The notes under the pieces: generated by a model
Seen by the model: only the letters and a program-made list of their open reading frames with translations
The model's database searches: none
Told to the model about the DNA's origin: nothing
In this document: one piece after another, positions 1 to 8,712 of the stretch
How the letters are laid out: each line of letters begins with the position of its first letter
Numbering within the stretch: the stretch's first letter is position 1
Made by a program: the position numbers and the translations under genes
Assembly (NCBI GenBank): GCA_050330205.1
Contig: JBHJOA010000027.1
Span: forward strand, 1-64,000
Length of the DNA stretch: 64,000 nucleotides
Direction of reading: 5' to 3'
Origin: Pelagibius sp050330205
GTDB lineage: Bacteria; Pseudomonadota; Alphaproteobacteria; Kiloniellales; Kiloniellaceae

Positions 1-38
1 CGGTGCGCATGGCACATAACGAGGACGCGGGAGGACAG

Positions 39-1193
39 ATGGCGAAGAAACTGGGAGCAGCGCTCGTCGGCGGGGTCGCCGGGCTGGCGCTCATGGCGGC
101 AACTGCCGTGGCCGAGCCGGTTCGGGTGGGCATGGTGACCACGCTTTCGACCGGCGGCGGCTATCTCGGCGAGGACGTTCGGGACGGCTTCCTCCTGGCG
201 ATCGAGCTGGCCGGGGCCGGTGATCGCATCGAGCTCCTGGTCGAGGATGACGGGCTCGAGCCCGAGCGCGGCGTGCAGATCGCCGAGCGCATGGTCGAGC
301 GCGACGGTGTCGACGTCATGACCGGCATCATCTTCTCCAACGTCGCTATGGCCGTCGTCCCGCGCCTGGTCCGCGACGGCATGATCTACCTCTCGCCCAA
401 TGCCGGCCCGTCGCAGCTCGCAGGATCCGGCTGCCACGAGAACTACTTCAACGTCGCCTGGCAGAACGACAACCTGCACGAGGCCATGGGCGGCTACGTG
501 CAGGACAACGGCTACAAGAAGCCTTTCATCCTGGCGCCGAACTACCCGGCGGGTAAGGACGCGCTGACCGGCTTCAAGCGCTTCTATACCGGCGAGGTGG
601 CGGGCGAGATCTACACGCAGCTCGGCCAGACCGACTATGCGGCGGAGATCGCCCAGATCCGCGAAGCCGATCCGGACTCCATCTTCTTCTTTCTGCCCGG
701 CGGCATGGGCATCGCCTTCGTGAAGCAGTATGCGCAAGCCGGCATCGCGGTGCCGCTCTTCGGCCCGGCCTTCTCCTTCGACCAAGGCATCCTCGGCGCC
801 GTCGGTGACGCGGCGCTCGGCGTGAAGAACACCTCGCAATGGTCGAAGGACCTCGACAACGCCGCCAACAAGGCTTTTGTCGAGGGCTTTCAGCAGGAGT
901 ACGGCCGCCTGCCGTCGCTCTACGCAAGCCAGGGCTACGACACCGCGAACCTCATCCTCGCGGCCTTGAAGCAGACCGGCGGCATTGCCGACAAGGACGC
1001 CTTCCGCAAGGCGCTGGAGGCGGCCGACTTCGCCTCGGTGCGCGGCAGCTTCAAGTTCGACGCCAGCCATCACCCGATCCAGGATATCTACGTCCGCGAG
1101 GTGGTGAAGGAGGGCGACGTGCTGACCAACAAAATCGTCGGCATCGGCCTGAAGCAGCACTCCCACGCCTATATCGCCGACTGCAAGATGTAG
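39..1193 (+). CDS. ABC transporter substrate-binding protein, branched-chain amino acid (LivK) type
   Basis: Periplasmic solute receptor (Peripla_BP_6/LivK family, 384 residues) that delivers ligand to the permeases encoded next to it. I chose the ATG at 39 because GGAGGA lies at 30-35 and it opens directly into a Sec signal peptide: lysines at 3-4, a hydrophobic core, and a likely cut after AVA at about residue 25. A GTG at 3 and an ATG at 9 in the same frame lack this arrangement. The mature part shows the family pattern, including a Gly-Cys near residue 128 and alternating Rossmann-like lobes. The four genes that follow (LivH, LivM, LivG, LivF) complete a Liv/Urt-type importer. The ligand is unknown: the family covers branched-chain amino acids, urea, amides and aromatic acids, and nothing in the window narrows it. 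Confidence 0.92.
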   Translation: MAKKLGAALVGGVAGLALMAATAVAEPVRVGMVTTLSTGGGYLGEDVRDGFLLAIELAGAGDRIELLVEDDGLEPERGVQIAERMVERDGVDVMTGIIFSNVAMAVVPRLVRDGMIYLSPNAGPSQLAGSGCHENYFNVAWQNDNLHEAMGGYVQDNGYKKPFILAPNYPAGKDALTGFKRFYTGEVAGEIYTQLGQTDYAAEIAQIREADPDSIFFFLPGGMGIAFVKQYAQAGIAVPLFGPAFSFDQGILGAVGDAALGVKNTSQWSKDLDNAANKAFVEGFQQEYGRLPSLYASQGYDTANLILAALKQTGGIADKDAFRKALEAADFASVRGSFKFDASHHPIQDIYVREVVKEGDVLTNKIVGIGLKQHSHAYIADCKM

Positions 1194-1217
1194 CTGCTGA
1201 ATGCCAGCGGGTTGCAC

Positions 1218-1300
1218 ATCCTTCGAGACGGTCGCTGTCGCGGCCTCTTCATGATGAGGTCGGAGGATGAGAAGATCGACCTCATGCTTCGAGACGTGCT
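1218..1300. repeat. Interspersed palindromic repeat, CTTCGAGACG type
   Basis: Non-coding stretch with the half-motif CTTCGAGACG occurring twice (1220-1229 and 1287-1296) around ATGAGG/CCTC elements. The same half-motifs recur around 46413-46564, also between genes. This is typical of short REP-like repeats that collect at operon ends in alphaproteobacteria. Here it lies between the solute-receptor gene and the permease gene, so it could form structure that lowers downstream expression relative to the receptor. Confidence 0.5.
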
Positions 1301-1330
1301 GCAGGGCACGCACTTCCGCGGCCATCCACG

Positions 1331-1428
1331 CCACTCGTCATCCTCGGGCTTGACCCGAGGATCCATGGCAAAGCAGGGTGCCCGGCTTCTCCCATGGATC
1401 CTCGCAACAAGTGCGAGGATGACAGTGG
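1331..1428. repeat. Long inverted repeat, GTCATCCTCGGGCTTGACC type
   Basis: Two arms of about 38 bases face each other. The left arm (1331-1368) and the right arm (1392-1428) are near-perfect reverse complements, and each arm also folds on itself (TCCTCGGG...CCCGAGGA). A related element lies at 4851-4946 at the other end of the same operon. In transcripts this would be a strong stem-loop between the solute-receptor mRNA and the permease mRNA, a position where many ABC operons carry stabilising or attenuating stems. No transposase is associated. Confidence 0.7.
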
Positions 1429-1464
1429 GGTAAAGGCGCAGCGCCTCTCACGTTTCCGGAACCC

Positions 1465-2385
1465 ATGTCCGCGGCCTTCCTCATCGAACAGCTCCTGAAC
1501 GGCGTGCAGCTCGGCGTCATGCTGTTCCTCATGGCCGCCGGCCTGACGTTGGTGTTCGGTGTCATGGGCCTGATCAACCTCGCGCATGGCTCGCTCTACA
1601 TGATCGGCGCCTTCTTCTGCGCGTGGATCGCGGGTGAGACGGGGTCGTTCTGGCTCGGGCTCGGCGGCGGTTTCCTCGCCGCCGCGGCGGCCGGCGCGGT
1701 GGTCGAGATCGTCGTCATCCGCCGGCTTTACGACCGCGACCACCTCGACCAGGTGCTGGCGACCTTCGCCCTCATCCTCATCTTCTCCGAGCTGGTGCGC
1801 TGGGTGTTCGGCGACCGGCCGCTCTACCTCGACATTCCGGCGGGGCTCATCGGGGCCGTGCCGCTGCCGGGAGGTGGCGGCTATCCCGCCTACCGCCTGG
1901 CGATCATCGGAGTCGGCCTCGCGGCGGCAGTAGGGCTCTACCTGCTGATCGCCAAGACGCGCCTCGGCATGCAGATCCGCGCCGGCGAGTCCGACCGCGA
2001 GATGATCGGCGCCCTCGGCGTCGACATCCGCACGCTCTACACGGCTGTCTTCGCCCTCGGCGCGGGGCTGGCCGGGCTTGCCGGCGGCATGGTCGGGGCG
2101 CTGCAGTCGGTGCAGGTGGGCATGGGGGAGCCTGTGCTCATCCTCGCCTTCGTGGTCATCATCATCGGCGGCATCGGCTCGGTGAAGGGCGCCCTGGTCA
2201 GCGCCATCCTGGTTGGCGTCACCGACACCCTGGGCCGCGTCTTCCTGCCGCAGCTCTTCGGGCTCTTTCTGCCGCCCTCGGAGGCGACCTCGGTCGGCTC
2301 CTCCCTGGCTGCCATGGCGATCTACCTGCTGATGGCCGCGGTCCTCGTCTGGCGGCCCAAGGGGCTGTTCCCCGTCGATGGCTGA
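1465..2385 (+). CDS. livH: Branched-chain amino-acid-type ABC transporter permease LivH
   Basis: Inner-membrane permease of 306 residues, the first of the two pore-forming subunits. It carries the LivH pattern: an N-terminal hydrophobic helix, then the motif around GLINLAHGSLYM near residues 36-47, and about eight membrane segments with a conserved glycine-rich loop (VVIIIGGIGSVKGAL) near residues 230-244. It starts 36 bases after the long inverted repeat and its last 8 bases overlap the start of LivM, so the two are probably translationally coupled. Length is normal for the family. Its substrate is that of the receptor at 39-1193. Confidence 0.93.
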   Translation: MSAAFLIEQLLNGVQLGVMLFLMAAGLTLVFGVMGLINLAHGSLYMIGAFFCAWIAGETGSFWLGLGGGFLAAAAAGAVVEIVVIRRLYDRDHLDQVLATFALILIFSELVRWVFGDRPLYLDIPAGLIGAVPLPGGGGYPAYRLAIIGVGLAAAVGLYLLIAKTRLGMQIRAGESDREMIGALGVDIRTLYTAVFALGAGLAGLAGGMVGALQSVQVGMGEPVLILAFVVIIIGGIGSVKGALVSAILVGVTDTLGRVFLPQLFGLFLPPSEATSVGSSLAAMAIYLLMAAVLVWRPKGLFPVDG

Positions 2386-3367
2386 GCGCAGCAGAGAAGC
2401 CCTGGTCAACGCCGCGCTGGCGCTGGCGCTGGTGGTAGCGCCTCTGACAGCCGTGGCGCTCGACGAGCCCTTCTACATCGGCCTGGCCAGCCGCGTCGCC
2501 ATCCTGGCCCTGGCCGGGGTCGGCCTCAACCTGGCGCTCGGCAGCGGCGGTATGGTGAGTTTCGGCCATGCCGCCTTCTTCGGCCTCGGCGGCTATGTCG
2601 CCGGCATCGCCGGGCTGCACGCCTTCGAGGGCTCGGCCTTCATCGCCTGGCCGCTGGAGATCGGCGGCAGCGAGTCGATGCTCGTGATCTGGCTGGTGGC
2701 GATGGCACTGGCCGCGGTGGTGGCGCTGGCCATCGGCGCAGTCTCGCTGCGCACCTCCGGCGTCTACTTCATCATGATCACCCTGGCCTTCGCCCAGATG
2801 ATCTACTATTTCGCCATCTCGCTGCCGACCTACGGCGGCGAAGACGGGCTCTCCATCTACCTGCGCAGCGGCCTGCCGGTCATCGACAGCGGCGATCCGC
2901 TGAGCTTCTTCCTGGTCTGCTACGCGCTGCTGTTGGCGGCGCTCTTCCTCAGCCACCGCCTGGTGGAGTCTCGCTTCGGCGCGGCGCTGCTCTGCGCCCG
3001 CATGAACCCGCAGCGCCTCGCCACTCTCGGCATCGCGCCCTATCCGGTGAAGCTCACGGCCTTCACCCTCTCGGCCATGATCACCGGGCTTGCCGGCGCG
3101 CTCTTCGCCGAGCTGAACGGCTTCGTCAGTCCGGCCATGCTGTCGTGGCAGCGCTCCGGCGAGATCATCATCTTCGTCATCCTCGGCGGTGTCGGGCGCC
3201 TTTTCGGGCCGGTCGCCGGCGCGGCGCTCTTCATCCTGCTGGAAAGCTTCGTCGGCGGCTGGACCGACCGCTGGCAGCTGGTGCTCGGTCTCGTGCTGCT
3301 GGCCGTGGTGCTCTTCGCCCGCGGCGGCGTCGTCGGCCTGCTGGCCGGGAAGGCGCGCCATGACTGA
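2378..3367 (+). CDS. livM: Branched-chain amino-acid-type ABC transporter permease LivM
   Basis: Second permease subunit, 329 residues. The LivM signature around residues 50-70 is present (GGMVSFGHAAFFGLGGYVAG), followed by further membrane helices and the coupling segment near residues 265-280 (FVILGGVGRLFGPV). It overlaps LivH by 8 bases at its start and LivG by 8 bases at its end, so the four membrane and ATPase genes form one coupled operon. It pairs with LivH to form the channel. Confidence 0.93.
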   Translation: MAERSREALVNAALALALVVAPLTAVALDEPFYIGLASRVAILALAGVGLNLALGSGGMVSFGHAAFFGLGGYVAGIAGLHAFEGSAFIAWPLEIGGSESMLVIWLVAMALAAVVALAIGAVSLRTSGVYFIMITLAFAQMIYYFAISLPTYGGEDGLSIYLRSGLPVIDSGDPLSFFLVCYALLLAALFLSHRLVESRFGAALLCARMNPQRLATLGIAPYPVKLTAFTLSAMITGLAGALFAELNGFVSPAMLSWQRSGEIIIFVILGGVGRLFGPVAGAALFILLESFVGGWTDRWQLVLGLVLLAVVLFARGGVVGLLAGKARHD

Positions 3368-4129
3368 TTCCCTGGCGGGGCCGCTCCTCCAACTGCAAGG
3401 GTTGCACAAGGCCTTCGGCGCGCTGAAGGCGACCGACGGCGTCGACCTCACGGTTTTTCCGGGCGAGATCCATGCCCTCATCGGCCCCAACGGCGCCGGC
3501 AAGTCGACCCTCATTGCTGAGATCGCCGGCGGCCTGAAGCCGGACCGCGGCCAGGTCACGCTGCTGGGGCAGGACGTCACCGGCTGGTCGGTGGCCGCGC
3601 GGGCAAGGCTCGGCCTTGGGCGCAGCTTCCAGGTCTCCTCCCTGGCGATGGAATTCTCGGTGCTGCGCAACGTCATGCTGGCGGTGCAAGCCCGCGCCAG
3701 CGGGGCCTGGGGATTCTGGGCGCCGGTGCGCCGCGACGAGGGCCTCAGGACCGAAGCGCTCGGCGTGCTCGACCGCGTCGGCCTGACCGCGCGCGCCGGC
3801 GACCCGGTGAGCGCGCTCTCGCACGGCGAGCGGCGCCTGCTGGAGGTCGCCCTGGCCCTGGCGCTCAGGCCCCGGCTGCTGCTGCTCGACGAGCCCATGG
3901 CGGGCCTCGGCCCGGAAGGTACCCGCGCGCTTACCACTTTCCTCGCCAGCCTCAAGGTGGAGGCCGGCATGCTGCTGGTCGAGCACGACATGGACGCGGT
4001 CTTCGCGCTGGCCGACCGCGTCTCGGTGCTGGTCTACGGCAGGATCATTGCCAGTGGCAGCGTGGCGGAGATCCGCGCTTCGGCCGAGGTGCGCGAGGCC
4101 TATCTCGGCGACCTGCAGGTGGAGACCCC

Positions 4130-4136
<7 letters not shown>
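3360..4136 (+). CDS. livG: Branched-chain amino-acid-type ABC transporter ATPase LivG
   Basis: Cytoplasmic ATPase of 258 residues. It shows Walker A GPNGAGKST (about 42-50), the signature LSHGERRLLE, Walker B LLLLDEP and the switch histidine in LLVEHDMD. I set the start at the ATG at 3360, overlapping the LivM stop; the reading frame stays open upstream, but that part is a shadow of livM. It overlaps LivF by 7 bases. LivG and LivF pair as a heterodimer under the permeases. Confidence 0.93.
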
Positions 4137-4816
<680 letters not shown>

Positions 4817-4850
4817 GCGGCTAGTCGCACGCGTGCACCACACACCTATA

Positions 4851-4946
4851 CCGTCATTGCCGGGCGTGTCCCGGCAATCCATGTCGATGCCGGACTGGCT
4901 CGTGCGACCGGTGCAATGGGCCCTCGGGTCAAGCCCGAGGGTGACA
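4851..4946. repeat. Palindromic repeat pair, same family as 1331-1428
   Basis: Two hairpins: one at 4851-4881 (TTGCCGGG...CCCGGCAA) and one at 4916-4946 (CCCTCGGGTCAAGCCCGAGG). The second matches the core of the 1331-1428 element in reverse orientation. It sits between livF and the convergent gene ending at 4966, where a bidirectional terminator would be expected. Confidence 0.6.
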
Positions 4947-4965
4947 TCTGGGAGTGGCTGGCGTC

Positions 4966-5316
4966 TTACTGGTCATGCAGTTCTTTGACGACAGTGCGGG
5001 TCTCCTCGTCGAGATAGATCTCGAACGACTTGCCTCCGCCCGCAACCCAAGGTCCCTGGCTGATCCGCTTGCCAAGGCCTTCGTCGTCCTTGTGACGGAC
5101 GTAGAGAGCAACGATGCCGTCTTCCTGGTATCTGATGCGCAGGTGGTATTCGGACGTGGGCCAAGCATAGTTCTCGGCGATATGGGCACGGGCCACGTCA
5201 AAGGCCCAGGACAGGTCCTCCGCCTGGGCCGCGCCGACCGTGAGCCAGAACATCAGCGCGGCGGACCACAGGGGTTTTCCCGGCAGTTGTCGAAGCGGAT
5301 TCAAGGAGTCGGGCAA
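4966..5316 (-). CDS. Small exported protein of unknown function
   Basis: A protein of 116 residues that I do not recognise. It starts with a signal-peptide-like segment (hydrophobic core at about 17-29, likely cut after AQA at residue 32). The mature part of about 84 residues is rich in charged and aromatic residues and ends in a segment (FEIYLDEETRTVVKEL) that could form a beta strand and a helix. Its fold recalls small periplasmic beta-rich proteins, but no catalytic motif is visible and it has no cysteines. It faces livF across the palindromic repeat and lies downstream of the transglutaminase-like gene on the same strand with a 124-base gap. Codon use matches its neighbours. Confidence 0.7.
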   Translation of the reverse strand: MPDSLNPLRQLPGKPLWSAALMFWLTVGAAQAEDLSWAFDVARAHIAENYAWPTSEYHLRIRYQEDGIVALYVRHKDDEGLGKRISQGPWVAGGGKSFEIYLDEETRTVVKELHDQ

Positions 5317-5440
5317 AGTTGTCTCTCCGCAGGGGATGGCTGAAACGATGCCGCTCCTTATGCGCCAGCAAGATGGCAGGAATAAGGGAGCTGTCCCGAG
5401 AGCCGCGGCCAGGCAGGGCTGTTTGCTGGCGGATAGCGTT

Positions 5441-6253
5441 TTACGTCTCGGGAACTTCGTCGGTGATCACGTCGAAGCCGGCGATGAGGGCCGGGCCGAA
5501 GATGGTGGCGAGGGCCACGTCGGTGGCGTCGCGGCCACGTGCCATCAGGGTGCGCCCGACGCGCGGCGTGTTGTGGCGGGCGTCGAAGGCGTACCACCGG
5601 CCGCCGAGGTAAGCCTCGAACCAGGCGCTGAAGTCCATGGGCCCCGGGTCCGGCGGCAGGCCGATGTCGCCGAGATAGCCGGTGCAGTAGCGCGCGGGGA
5701 TGTTCATGCAGCGGCAGAGCGTGATGGCGAGGTGGGCGAAGTCGCGGCAGACGCCGGTTCCTTCGCTATACCCGCCGTAAGCTGTCCGCCACGGATCCGC
5801 CTTCATGTAGTCGAAGACGATGTGTTCGTGCACGTAGTCGCAGATCGCCTGCACACGGGGCCAGCCCGGCGGCGTATCGTTGAAGAGGGAGCCGGCGACG
5901 TTGGCGAGGCGTTCGGTGTCGCAGTAGCGGCTGCCGAGCAGGTAGAGCAGCACTTCGTCCGGCAGATCCATGATTTCGTGCTGCGGGGCGTCCGGCGCCA
6001 CCGTGTCGGGCTTGCCGCTGTCGTGGATCTCGAAGCGCGTCGAGATGGTGGTGATGCCGGCCGGCGCGACGATGCGCGTGCAGGTGTTGCCGAAGCTGTC
6101 GGTGTAGTCGGCCGCCTCGAGCGGCGGGTCGAAGACCAGGGTCTCGTCGGTCAGCAGGTCGTCGCGGCGCGACGGATGGACCTTGAGGACCAGCAGCATC
6201 GGCGTCGGCTGCGGACAGTCGTATCCCAGGGTGAAACCGGCCCGTATTTTCAT
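5441..6253 (-). CDS. Transglutaminase-like family protein (papain-like fold)
   Basis: A 270-residue cytoplasmic protein of the bacterial transglutaminase-like family (N-terminal Bact_transglu_N-type beta domain, then the core). The core shows the catalytic cysteine in GTGVCRDFAHLA (Cys169) and the aspartate in WYAFDARHN (Asp224). The usual active-site histidine, found before AW in most relatives, is replaced: here the stretch reads MDFSAWFEAYL with Ser209. His227 in DARHN is the only nearby histidine. The enzyme may have lost transamidase/protease activity or may use another histidine. It lies alone on the minus strand between two small exported proteins, and no ATP-grasp, alpha-E or MoxR partner gene is adjacent. 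Confidence 0.85.
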   Translation of the reverse strand: MKIRAGFTLGYDCPQPTPMLLVLKVHPSRRDDLLTDETLVFDPPLEAADYTDSFGNTCTRIVAPAGITTISTRFEIHDSGKPDTVAPDAPQHEIMDLPDEVLLYLLGSRYCDTERLANVAGSLFNDTPPGWPRVQAICDYVHEHIVFDYMKADPWRTAYGGYSEGTGVCRDFAHLAITLCRCMNIPARYCTGYLGDIGLPPDPGPMDFSAWFEAYLGGRWYAFDARHNTPRVGRTLMARGRDATDVALATIFGPALIAGFDVITDEVPET

Positions 6254-6372
6254 CGCAGTGCCGCCCTCCCCAGTGAGTTGCTTCAGTTGACCTGTAGATG
6301 GTCCCTGCCGTCAACGATTACATCGGTGGAACGTTCCGACAGCAGACCATCTTCCCCGCACATTGAGGGGCC

Positions 6373-6762
6373 TCACTGCGGGTTCACGCACGCCCCGGCG
6401 GTCTCTCTGTCGAAGTCGCCGGTCTCGAGGTGCGTGTCCATCAGGCACCAGCCAAGTTCTTGGCCAAACTCCCTGAAGGCCTCGAGGTTCTGCTCGGAGA
6501 TCTCCGGCACGTCGCCGAGCATGCGCGCCTGGCAGACTTCTCCGACCGTCTTCAGCTCGGCCCTGCACTGCTCCGCGGTGATCTTCAGACAGGTGAGATA
6601 CGATCCATCCTCGCATAGTACGGTGTCGATGATCCTCTCAGTAATGCCGCCGAGTAGTTCGAGCTGCTCAGCCGACTCATCGGCGGCGGTCCCAACACCA
6701 CAGCCGACCGGAAAGACGCACGCTGCAAGGAACAACCATCGGAACGGGTGGGTGCCAAGCAT
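6373..6762 (-). CDS. Cysteine-rich exported protein of unknown function, possible lipoprotein
   Basis: A protein of 129 residues, not recognised. It opens with a basic/hydrophobic signal segment (FRWLFLAACVFPVGCGVG). The Cys at about residue 21 follows PVG, which is a weak lipobox, so it may be a lipoprotein or a normally secreted protein. The mature region has five further cysteines, spaced as if for disulfides, consistent with a periplasmic location. It is helix-rich and acidic. It is separated by 119 bases from the transglutaminase-like gene downstream, and has no recognisable partner. Confidence 0.65.
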   Translation of the reverse strand: MLGTHPFRWLFLAACVFPVGCGVGTAADESAEQLELLGGITERIIDTVLCEDGSYLTCLKITAEQCRAELKTVGEVCQARMLGDVPEISEQNLEAFREFGQELGWCLMDTHLETGDFDRETAGACVNPQ

Positions 6763-6840
6763 GCGAAAACCTTCTGTGTTCCCCTCATTGGCAGCCTAAC
6801 CAGAAGGTTGTGAGGCGCGCAATGCGCTTCTCGATGTGGT

Positions 6841-7296
6841 TTATCCGACTTCTTCGCGGTTCACCGCAATTCCCAGCGCCTGCTCCAGCACAGCGAGGCC
6901 CTTCAGGAGGTCGGCGCGCTCGCGCGGGCCGAGGCGGGCCAGCAGCGTCTCCTCGAAGGCCAGCATCTTCGGGGCGAGGCGGCGGAAGGCAGCCCTGCCG
7001 GCTGATGTGAGGGAGAGATGCTCGATGCGGCGGTCGAGCGCGTCCTGCTGGCGCGACAGCCAGCGGCGGCGCTGCAGCGAGGCGACGGCGCGGCTGACCT
7101 TGGTCTTGTGCATGGCCGAATCCCGGCCGATCTCCTTGGCGCTGGCGGTTCCGAGCTGGCCGAGGGTTGCCAGCACGCGCCATTCCGGAACCGTCAGGCC
7201 GAATTCGGCGCGGTAGATGCGGGAAAACTGCTGGCTTGCCGCCGCCGCGGCCCGGTTCAGCCGGTAGGGCAGGAAAGTCTCGAGTTGCAGGTCCAT
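6841..7296 (-). CDS. MarR family transcriptional regulator (probable HmgR)
   Basis: A winged-helix MarR protein of 151 residues. The helix-turn-helix and wing span about residues 35-95, with the typical DxRxxxLxLT-like strand (DALDRRIEHLSLTSAG). I prefer the ATG at 7296: the in-frame ATG at 7320 begins only 3 bases from the operator palindrome at 7324-7347, leaving no room for a ribosome-binding site. It is divergent from hmgA, and the palindrome between them is a convincing binding site, so it probably represses hmgA-fahA and itself until an aromatic intermediate such as homogentisate binds. This role is inferred from position. Confidence 0.88.
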   Translation of the reverse strand: MDLQLETFLPYRLNRAAAAASQQFSRIYRAEFGLTVPEWRVLATLGQLGTASAKEIGRDSAMHKTKVSRAVASLQRRRWLSRQQDALDRRIEHLSLTSAGRAAFRRLAPKMLAFEETLLARLGPRERADLLKGLAVLEQALGIAVNREEVG

Positions 7297-7323
7297 GAGG
7301 TTTCGGCAGCCGACTGACATTGT

Positions 7324-7347
7324 TGATAGTTACATTCGTAACTATCA
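7324..7347. promoter_or_regulatory. MarR operator: perfect 10-base inverted repeat
   Basis: The arms TGATAGTTAC (7324-7333) and GTAACTATCA (7338-7347) are perfect reverse complements around the 4-base spacer ATTC. The element lies midway between the divergent MarR gene (start 7296) and hmgA (start 7399). Size and symmetry fit MarR dimer sites. It is A+T-rich against its surroundings and so also overlaps the likely promoter. Confidence 0.8.
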
Positions 7348-7398
7348 CAAGTGGGGGCGTCAACCGCCAGGCGCCGCCGCAGGAGGAGGGAGTCCGTC

Positions 7399-8700
7399 AT
7401 GTCGCTCAGCTATCTTTCGGGATTCGGCAACGAGTTTGCCAGCGAGGCGCTGCCCGGTGCCCTGCCGGAAGGGCAGAACTCACCGCAGCGCTGCCCTTAC
7501 GGGCTTTATGCCGAGCAGCTGAGCGGTGCGCCCTTTACGGCGCCGCGGGCGCAGAACCAGCGCGCCTGGCTCTACCGCATCCGCCCCTCGGTGAAGCACC
7601 AGGGGCGCTTTGCCCGCCGTGACCTGCCGCTGTGGCGGTCGGCGCCCGACCTGGCGGGGGACCGCCTGCCGCTGGGCCAGCTGCGCTGGGGACCCGTGCC
7701 GATCCCCCGAGACGAGGATCTTACCTTCCTGACGGGCATGCGAACGATGACCACGGCCGGCGAGGTGGCGACCCAGACCGGCATGGCGGCGCACGTCTAC
7801 CTGGTCACCGCGGCCATGCAGCGCGAGTACTTCTACAACGCCGACGGCGAGCTGCTGGTGGTGCCGCAGCAGGGTGCGCTGCGCTTCGCTACCGAGTTCG
7901 GGGTCCTGGAGGTGGCGCCGGGCGAGGTCTGCGTGCTGCCGCGCGGCGTGAAGTTCCGCGCCGAGCCCCTGGACGGGCCGTCGCGCGGCTACGTCTGCGA
8001 GAATTACGGTGCGCCCCTGACCCTGCCGGAGCGCGGGCCGATCGGCGCTAACGGCCTCGCCAACCCGCGCGACTTCCTCAGCCCCGTCGCCGCCTACGAG
8101 GACCGCGAGGAACCCTCCCGCCTCACCGTGAAGTGGGGCGGTGCCTTTCACACCTGCGAGATCGGCCAGTCGCCCCTCGACGTGGTCGCCTGGCACGGCA
8201 ACTACGCGCCCTACAAGTACGACCTCAGGCGCTTCTGCCCGGTGAACGCGGTTCTCTTCGACCACCCCGATCCCTCGATCTTCACCGTGCTGACGGCGCC
8301 GACGGCGGTGTCGGGCACCGCCAATGTCGACTTTGTGATTTTCCCGCAGCGCTGGATGGTGGCCGAAAACACCTTCCGTCCGCCGTGGTACCATGTGAAC
8401 GTGATGTCGGAATTCATGGGCCTCATCGAGGGTGTCTACGACGCCAAGCCGGGCGGCTTTGTCCCCGGCGGCATGAGTCTTCACAACGCCATGCTGCCGC
8501 ACGGGCCAGACTCCGATGCCTTCGCCCGGGCCTCGACCGAAGCCCTGAAGCCGGTGAAGCAGAGTGGCACCCTTGCCTTCATGTTTGAGACGAGATTACC
8601 GCAGCAAGTAACGGAATTCGCGTCAAAACTAGAGACTCTTGATGTTGCGTATCAGGATTGCTGGGCCGGCATCGAGAAGCACTTCGACGGCAAGGCCTGA
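7399..8700 (+). CDS. hmgA: Homogentisate 1,2-dioxygenase
   Basis: Opens the ring of homogentisate to maleylacetoacetate in tyrosine/phenylalanine breakdown; a cytoplasmic Fe(II) enzyme. The 433-residue product has the family start (YLSGFGNEFASEALPGALP) and the three iron ligands: His332 and Glu338 in WYHVNVMSEFMG and His368 in MLPHGPD, each three positions before the human numbering. I chose the ATG at 7399, preceded by AGGAGGAGGG at 7381-7390. The gene is followed 12 bases later by fumarylacetoacetase. Near its 3' end (8584-8662) codon use shifts sharply to A/T-ending rare codons (AGA, TTA, GTA, TCA, CTA), unlike the rest of the gene, though the frame and protein length stay normal. Confidence 0.97.
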   Translation: MSLSYLSGFGNEFASEALPGALPEGQNSPQRCPYGLYAEQLSGAPFTAPRAQNQRAWLYRIRPSVKHQGRFARRDLPLWRSAPDLAGDRLPLGQLRWGPVPIPRDEDLTFLTGMRTMTTAGEVATQTGMAAHVYLVTAAMQREYFYNADGELLVVPQQGALRFATEFGVLEVAPGEVCVLPRGVKFRAEPLDGPSRGYVCENYGAPLTLPERGPIGANGLANPRDFLSPVAAYEDREEPSRLTVKWGGAFHTCEIGQSPLDVVAWHGNYAPYKYDLRRFCPVNAVLFDHPDPSIFTVLTAPTAVSGTANVDFVIFPQRWMVAENTFRPPWYHVNVMSEFMGLIEGVYDAKPGGFVPGGMSLHNAMLPHGPDSDAFARASTEALKPVKQSGTLAFMFETRLPQQVTEFASKLETLDVAYQDCWAGIEKHFDGKA

Positions 8701-8712
8701 GGAGGTAGCGGC

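Noticed and set aside
2219..3991. Very long open frame on the minus strand over livH, livM and livG
   Set aside because: It runs opposite to clear, motif-bearing genes, has low-complexity Arg/Ala/Ser protein and no ribosome-binding site. It is an artefact of high G+C content.
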